Made by a program: the position numbers and the translations under genes. This document shows, piece after piece, positions 60,494 to 64,000 of a stretch of DNA of 64,000 bases. The notes under the pieces were generated by a model. It saw only the letters and a list, made by a program, of their open reading frames with translations. It was not told the origin of the DNA and ran no database searches. The stretch lies in assembly GCA_947499735.1 (NCBI GenBank), contig CANMPP010000001.1:682001-746000 (forward strand), read 5' to 3'. The DNA is from an uncultured Pelagimonas sp. Lineage in GTDB: Bacteria; Pseudomonadota; Alphaproteobacteria; Rhodobacterales; Rhodobacteraceae. Each line of letters opens with the position of its first letter. The first letter of the stretch is position 1.

Positions 60494-61048
60494 ATGCAAT
60501 ATCGAATTCACCTGACGGGCGCGGCTTGCTCAGGCGTGACTACTCTTGGCAAAGCGATTGCGACCAAATTGGATTTGCCTTTTGTTGATGCGGATGACCA
60601 TTATTGGGCACCCGTGGATCCGCCTTATTCGCTGAAACGTGAACCAACGGCGCGATTGGCATCGCTGCAATCTGCTTTGGGAAATGCCAATTGGGTGCTT
60701 TCTGGATCATGTGGTGCGTGGGGCAGTCCGATTACTGAAACAGCAAACCTGATCGTATTTATATATACCCCGTCACCTATTCGAATGGAGCGTTTGAAAA
60801 AACGTGAAAGCGCCCGTTTTGGCGCGCGAATAGAAGAGGGCGGAGATATGTATAAGATCCATAAGTCCTTTGTCGAATGGGCTAATTCTTATGACGATCC
60901 TTGCTTTGGTGGCCGGTCTTTGGCCGGTCATGAATATTGGATGAGCCAACAAAAAGCGCCGATTTTGCGCTTGGACGGAACATTGCCCGTCAGTCGTCTG
61001 CTTCGCGAGGTTTTGGGCCAGCTTCAGCTTTTGGTGCAGGCGGCGTAA
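60494..61048 (+). CDS. P-loop NTPase (adenylate-kinase-like), Walker A without Lys
   Basis: 184 residues. N-terminal GAACSGVTTLGKAIA is at the Walker A site but has Val where the invariant Lys stands; this Lys-less form occurs across this small family (GxxxSGxTTLG). DADDHYW follows at the usual substrate position, and LIVFIYTP is Walker B-like. A small-molecule kinase or nucleotide-binding role is possible. Start at 60494 with GGGGG upstream. Confidence 0.8.
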   Translation: MQYRIHLTGAACSGVTTLGKAIATKLDLPFVDADDHYWAPVDPPYSLKREPTARLASLQSALGNANWVLSGSCGAWGSPITETANLIVFIYTPSPIRMERLKKRESARFGARIEEGGDMYKIHKSFVEWANSYDDPCFGGRSLAGHEYWMSQQKAPILRLDGTLPVSRLLREVLGQLQLLVQAA

Positions 61049-61201
61049 ACCCGTTTTCTGGATCACGGCGAACCCAAATAGCACATGGAATAACAAGCCT
61101 GTGAGTTTGCTCATTTTCTTGACCTGAATGGTCGGATTTCTGCGTATGCTGTCTATGCAATGCGGCGCTGTCTGCATGTGACACAATGACAGGGGATCCC
61201 A

Positions 61202-62089
61202 ATGAAACGTATGACTGCGGACGATTTTGATCAGGAACTGCTTGATCTATATGATTTTTACGCCCACGGTAAAATTACAAAGCGCGAATTTTTGGATCGT
61301 GCAGGAAAGTTTGCTGTTGGTGGTATAACGGCGATGTCGCTGCTGAATATGCTTAGCCCGAATTATGCGATGGCTGAGCAGGTTTCGTTCAATGACGAAA
61401 CGATCAAACCAGAATACACGACCTATGATAGTCCCAATGGCAACGGTGAAATCACCGGGTATTTGGTGAAACCACGCGAGGCCGCTGAAAAGCTGCCGGC
61501 GGTTTTGGTTATTCACGAGAACCGAGGTTTGAACCCATATATCAAGGACGTTACGCGCCGTGTGGCCAAGGCGGGCTTTATGGCGTTTGCGCCTGATGGA
61601 TTGTCCTCTGTTGGTGGCTATCCTGGTAATGATGAGGACGGTCGTGAACTGCAGCGCACTGTTGATCGTGTCAAATTGATGAACGATTTCTTTGCCGGTT
61701 TTGAATATTTGTTGGGCCGCGAAGATTGTACCGGCAAGGTTGGTGCCGTTGGGTTTTGTTATGGCGGCGGCGTGTGCAACGCCCTAGCTGTGGCCTATCC
61801 AGAAATGGCTGCATCTGTCCCTTATTACGGTCGCCAAGCTGCTGTCGAAGATGTGCCAAAGATCCAAGCGCCGTTGCTGTTGCAATATGGCGAATTGGAC
61901 CAACGCATCAACGAAGGCTGGCCTGCATATGAAGCTGCGCTGAAAGAGCATGGCAAAACATATGAAGCCCATATCTACGCAGGGGCAAACCATGGTTTCC
62001 ACAATGACAGCACCCCACGCTATGATGAAGCTATGGCCGACCTGTCTTGGGATCGCACAATTGCTTGGTTCAACACACACCTGACCTGA
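61202..62089 (+). CDS. Dienelactone hydrolase family protein
   Basis: 295 residues. A ~60-residue N-terminal region with helix (FAVGGITAMSLLNML) precedes an alpha/beta-hydrolase of DLH type: ENRGLNPYIKDV, nucleophile Cys in GFCYGGG, Asp in GELDQR, His in ANHGFHND. The N-terminus resembles YghX-type proteins and may be a Tat-like export region, though the twin Arg is not clear. Substrate unknown. AGGGGA precedes the ATG. Confidence 0.88.
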   Translation: MKRMTADDFDQELLDLYDFYAHGKITKREFLDRAGKFAVGGITAMSLLNMLSPNYAMAEQVSFNDETIKPEYTTYDSPNGNGEITGYLVKPREAAEKLPAVLVIHENRGLNPYIKDVTRRVAKAGFMAFAPDGLSSVGGYPGNDEDGRELQRTVDRVKLMNDFFAGFEYLLGREDCTGKVGAVGFCYGGGVCNALAVAYPEMAASVPYYGRQAAVEDVPKIQAPLLLQYGELDQRINEGWPAYEAALKEHGKTYEAHIYAGANHGFHNDSTPRYDEAMADLSWDRTIAWFNTHLT

Positions 62090-62100
62090 TCGTCAGTATC

Positions 62101-62124
62101 TGGCAGGGGTGTAGGCCCCTGCCA
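62101..62124. terminator. Bidirectional hairpin between convergent genes
   Basis: TGGCAGGGG and CCCCTGCCA, a perfect 9-bp stem with a 6-nt loop, in the 40-nt gap between the hydrolase and the LOG gene. No T tract. Confidence 0.55.
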
Positions 62125-62129
62125 TTGAT

Positions 62130-62720
62130 CTAGGCAAATTCACGGTGCAAAATATCCAAAACGCCCTGTGCGGTCGGGGCGCTTTGAACAAAATCCATTA
62201 GCGACGCATCGGCAAATTCCTGATCGATGATATGCGTCAGCAAGGATTTCAATGGGGCCCAGTAGCCGTTAACGTCCAACAGAATAATCGGTTTGTCGTG
62301 TAACCCCAATTGCCGCCATGTCAAAACTTCGAAAAATTCATCCAAAGATCCCGGACCACCCGGCATCACAACGATTGCATCGGCGTTCATGACCATGACC
62401 TTTTTACGTTCATGCATGGTTTCGGTGATGATGAACTGCGTTAGATCAGTTTTGCCGACTTCTTGTTGCAACAGATGTACGGGAATTGCGCCGAATGTCC
62501 GGCCTTCAGCCTTTTGCGCGGCCCGTGCCACGATGCCCATCAGGCCGACATCACCAGCCCCATAAACAAGACGAAAACCATTCTGCGCAAGGCCAATGCC
62601 CAACCTTTCGGCTTCGTCTGCGTAATCGGGGGTCTTGCCGTTTCGAGATCCGCAATAGACGCAGACGGATTTTGTGATTTTGGACGATGTTTCTGACACC
62701 GAGTATTGAGGATTGGTCAC
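62130..62720 (-). CDS. LOG-family nucleotide phosphoribohydrolase (TIGR00730)
   Basis: 196 residues from the GTG at 62720, chosen for GGAG 6 nt upstream; the 37 extra codons upstream carry no family sequence. Lysine-decarboxylase-like fold: VCVYCGSRNGKTP, LVYGAGDVGLMG, catalytic Arg in MHERKKVM, and PGGPGSLDEFFEVLTW (PGGxGTxxE). Hydrolyses AMP or cytokinin nucleotides to base and ribose phosphate. Confidence 0.92.
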   Translation of the reverse strand: MTNPQYSVSETSSKITKSVCVYCGSRNGKTPDYADEAERLGIGLAQNGFRLVYGAGDVGLMGIVARAAQKAEGRTFGAIPVHLLQQEVGKTDLTQFIITETMHERKKVMVMNADAIVVMPGGPGSLDEFFEVLTWRQLGLHDKPIILLDVNGYWAPLKSLLTHIIDQEFADASLMDFVQSAPTAQGVLDILHREFA

Positions 62721-62875
62721 ACTGCGCTCCTGATCTGTAAGGACTTTTTGACCGAAGCTGGCGGTTTTGTTATGAGATTGCAATGCACAAGAACACGATA
62801 TGTGTCTCCAGCACGAGGTAGGGCTGGCCATATATGTCGGTCAGATGGTTGTCACGCGACCAATTAGGGGAAGTC

Positions 62876-64000
62876 ATGGAAACGACTAGGGTGGGTCGCG
62901 CAGGCTGGTTGGCGCTTGCGGCGATTGTGATGGTGGGTGGCGTTGGTTTTGTTATGTCACGCGGCCTATTCGATTCTGTGTCGTCGAATGATGCAAAGAC
63001 GCCCCTAGAAGAAACATCCGAAATCGTTGAGGAAGCAATTCAAACCACGTCCACTGACGTTGAGGGTGCCGTAAACCAGTCCTCGCTGGAGGTTGCGGTT
63101 CCGGTGCCTCAATCAGATGTTGCCGAGTTAACACCACCGCGATTTGATTTGGTGCGGGCTGAGGTTGATGGACTAACGCTTGTGTCAGGCACGACTGCTG
63201 GACGCGGGGACATTGCGGTCATTTCCTCTGTCGGGGGTGAAACGGGGTCTGTTCTTGCTGAGGACGAAATCGGCGCAGATGGTCGATTTGCTTTGTTCTT
63301 GGATCTTCCATTGAAACCCGGGGACGATCCGATTGTTTTGGTGCTACGCCACCGATTTGAAGGGCAAGAGATTTTCTCCGAGGATGAAGTTATCATTTCT
63401 CCGCCAGTCGCGGAGATAGTCGATCAGCAATCCACGGATCACGAAATTACTGATGCAAGTGGGAATGCACTTGAAACGCCGGGTGTTGTGCGCGAAATGC
63501 CCGGAACCTTGCAGCAAGGGGCGGAATTACAACAGGAAACACCCGAAACTGTGCAGGATTTGACGATTGCTTCCAGTGGGTCCGCTCCGGTTGTGCAGGA
63601 AATACCCGGAACTGAACCGAAAACACCGGGAATCGTTCAGGATGTGCCGCAAATCGCGCAGGAGCTGCCCCAAGGTGAGTTGGCTGAAGGTGGCGATCTG
63701 CCGAATGTGCAGGAAGAAACGCTTTCCGTGCAGGAGTTGCCGGAAAGAGTGCCTGAAACGGCCGGAACTGTACCTAAAACGCCCACGGTTTTGTTGAACA
63801 CGGCAGAGGGTGTGGGGGTATTGCAAGCTGCGCCTTTGCCGCCTTCTATGATCGCTTTGGATGCCATTGGTTATACAGGCGAAGGTGATGTGCAAATTTC
63901 GGGCCGTGGAAATGACGATGCTTTTGTTCGTGTTTATCTAAACAATGCCCCAATGACATCCGTAGAAGTGCAATCCGACGGTCGTTGGATTGTGGATTTG
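62876..64000 (+). CDS. Membrane-anchored Pro/Glu-rich protein with Ig-like modules, 3' partial
   Basis: 375 residues visible; the frame is open to the window edge. AGGGGAAG precedes the ATG. An N-terminal membrane helix (AGWLALAAIVMVGGVGFVM) is followed by an acidic linker, an Ig-like/adhesin-type domain (about 85-180: RFDLVRAEVDGLTLVSG, FALFLDLPLKPG), a long low-complexity stretch of Pro/Glu/Gln/Val repeats (about 200-305; VQE-x-PGT units), and the start of a second similar domain (GYTGEGDVQISGRGN). Rhodobacterales proteins of this layout usually end in a LysM domain that binds peptidoglycan; that part would lie beyond the window. Confidence 0.8.
   Translation, partial: METTRVGRAGWLALAAIVMVGGVGFVMSRGLFDSVSSNDAKTPLEETSEIVEEAIQTTSTDVEGAVNQSSLEVAVPVPQSDVAELTPPRFDLVRAEVDGLTLVSGTTAGRGDIAVISSVGGETGSVLAEDEIGADGRFALFLDLPLKPGDDPIVLVLRHRFEGQEIFSEDEVIISPPVAEIVDQQSTDHEITDASGNALETPGVVREMPGTLQQGAELQQETPETVQDLTIASSGSAPVVQEIPGTEPKTPGIVQDVPQIAQELPQGELAEGGDLPNVQEETLSVQELPERVPETAGTVPKTPTVLLNTAEGVGVLQAAPLPPSMIALDAIGYTGEGDVQISGRGNDDAFVRVYLNNAPMTSVEVQSDGRWIVDL

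Overview
The window reads as chromosomal DNA of a Rhodobacterales (Roseobacter-group) alphaproteobacterium. The evidence is family content and gene order: a sarcosine oxidase soxBDAG operon, ccmI-ruvX-DUF1289-dusA, a TPP-riboswitch thiamine operon with ThiXYZ, an ArsR-ArsC fusion, Hint-domain and VCBS-type exoproteins, and two CtrA-like TTAA-N7-TTAA sites. Gene density is high, most operons have 4-nt ATGA overlaps or short gaps, and I see no tRNA, rRNA, CRISPR array or intact transposase.

Layout. 1-2.3 kb: end of an amino-acid ABC transporter ATPase, a class IV aminotransferase and proC. 2.4-8.5 kb: an unusual cluster of a divergent subtilisin-like peptidase, a PAP2/vanadium-haloperoxidase-like enzyme starting with 14 Gly/Ser-Ala-His triplets, an M15 peptidase with a peptidoglycan-binding domain, and a SARP/BTAD-type regulator. 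Three GCGTTATT repeats exactly 11 bp apart lie in the divergent promoter. This is my best candidate for an undescribed system. 8.5-16.2 kb: FAD oxidoreductase, FAH-family enzyme, a two-component locus (LuxR-type regulator, periplasmic molybdopterin-fold protein, hybrid kinase) and a Hint-domain exoprotein. 16.3-23.8 kb: inorganic nitrogen assimilation, with a CysJ-like flavoprotein and NirA-type sirohaem reductase facing a formate/nitrite channel, a fused PP2C phosphatase/Ser-Thr kinase and cyanase. 23.9-27.6 kb: LysR regulator, amidase and M20 amidohydrolase. 27.9-34.4 kb: HicB-like orphan, nagA, a chimeric RpiR/DeoR regulator, gabD, a membrane-anchored degenerate exonuclease and an ArsR-ArsC fusion.

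34.4-42.6 kb: a TPP riboswitch followed by thiD-thiO-thiS-thiG-thiE-thiF-thiY-tenA-thiZ-tenA2-thiX, making the thiazole, coupling it to pyrimidine and importing or salvaging pyrimidine; thiC is not in the window. 42.6-47.9 kb: a deletion scar joining remnants of a zinc-type alcohol dehydrogenase and a divergent HxlR regulator, a second ProC-like gene, an acidic duplicated protein, and a 1.15-kb integrated element at the 5' end of dusA, flanked by duplicated dusA sequence and carrying one unrecognised gene. 47.9-57.2 kb: DUF1289, ruvX, ccmI, soxBDAG (with a small opposite-strand membrane-protein ORF inside), a secreted lectin-like protein and sodB. 57.2-64 kb: a large VCBS/DUF4114 exoprotein, a P-loop protein without the Walker A lysine, a dienelactone hydrolase, a LOG-family enzyme and a membrane-anchored Pro/Glu-rich protein running off the end.

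All calls are from reading the sequence and translations; no database search was run. Where a start codon differs from the longest possible frame, the reason is given in the entry.
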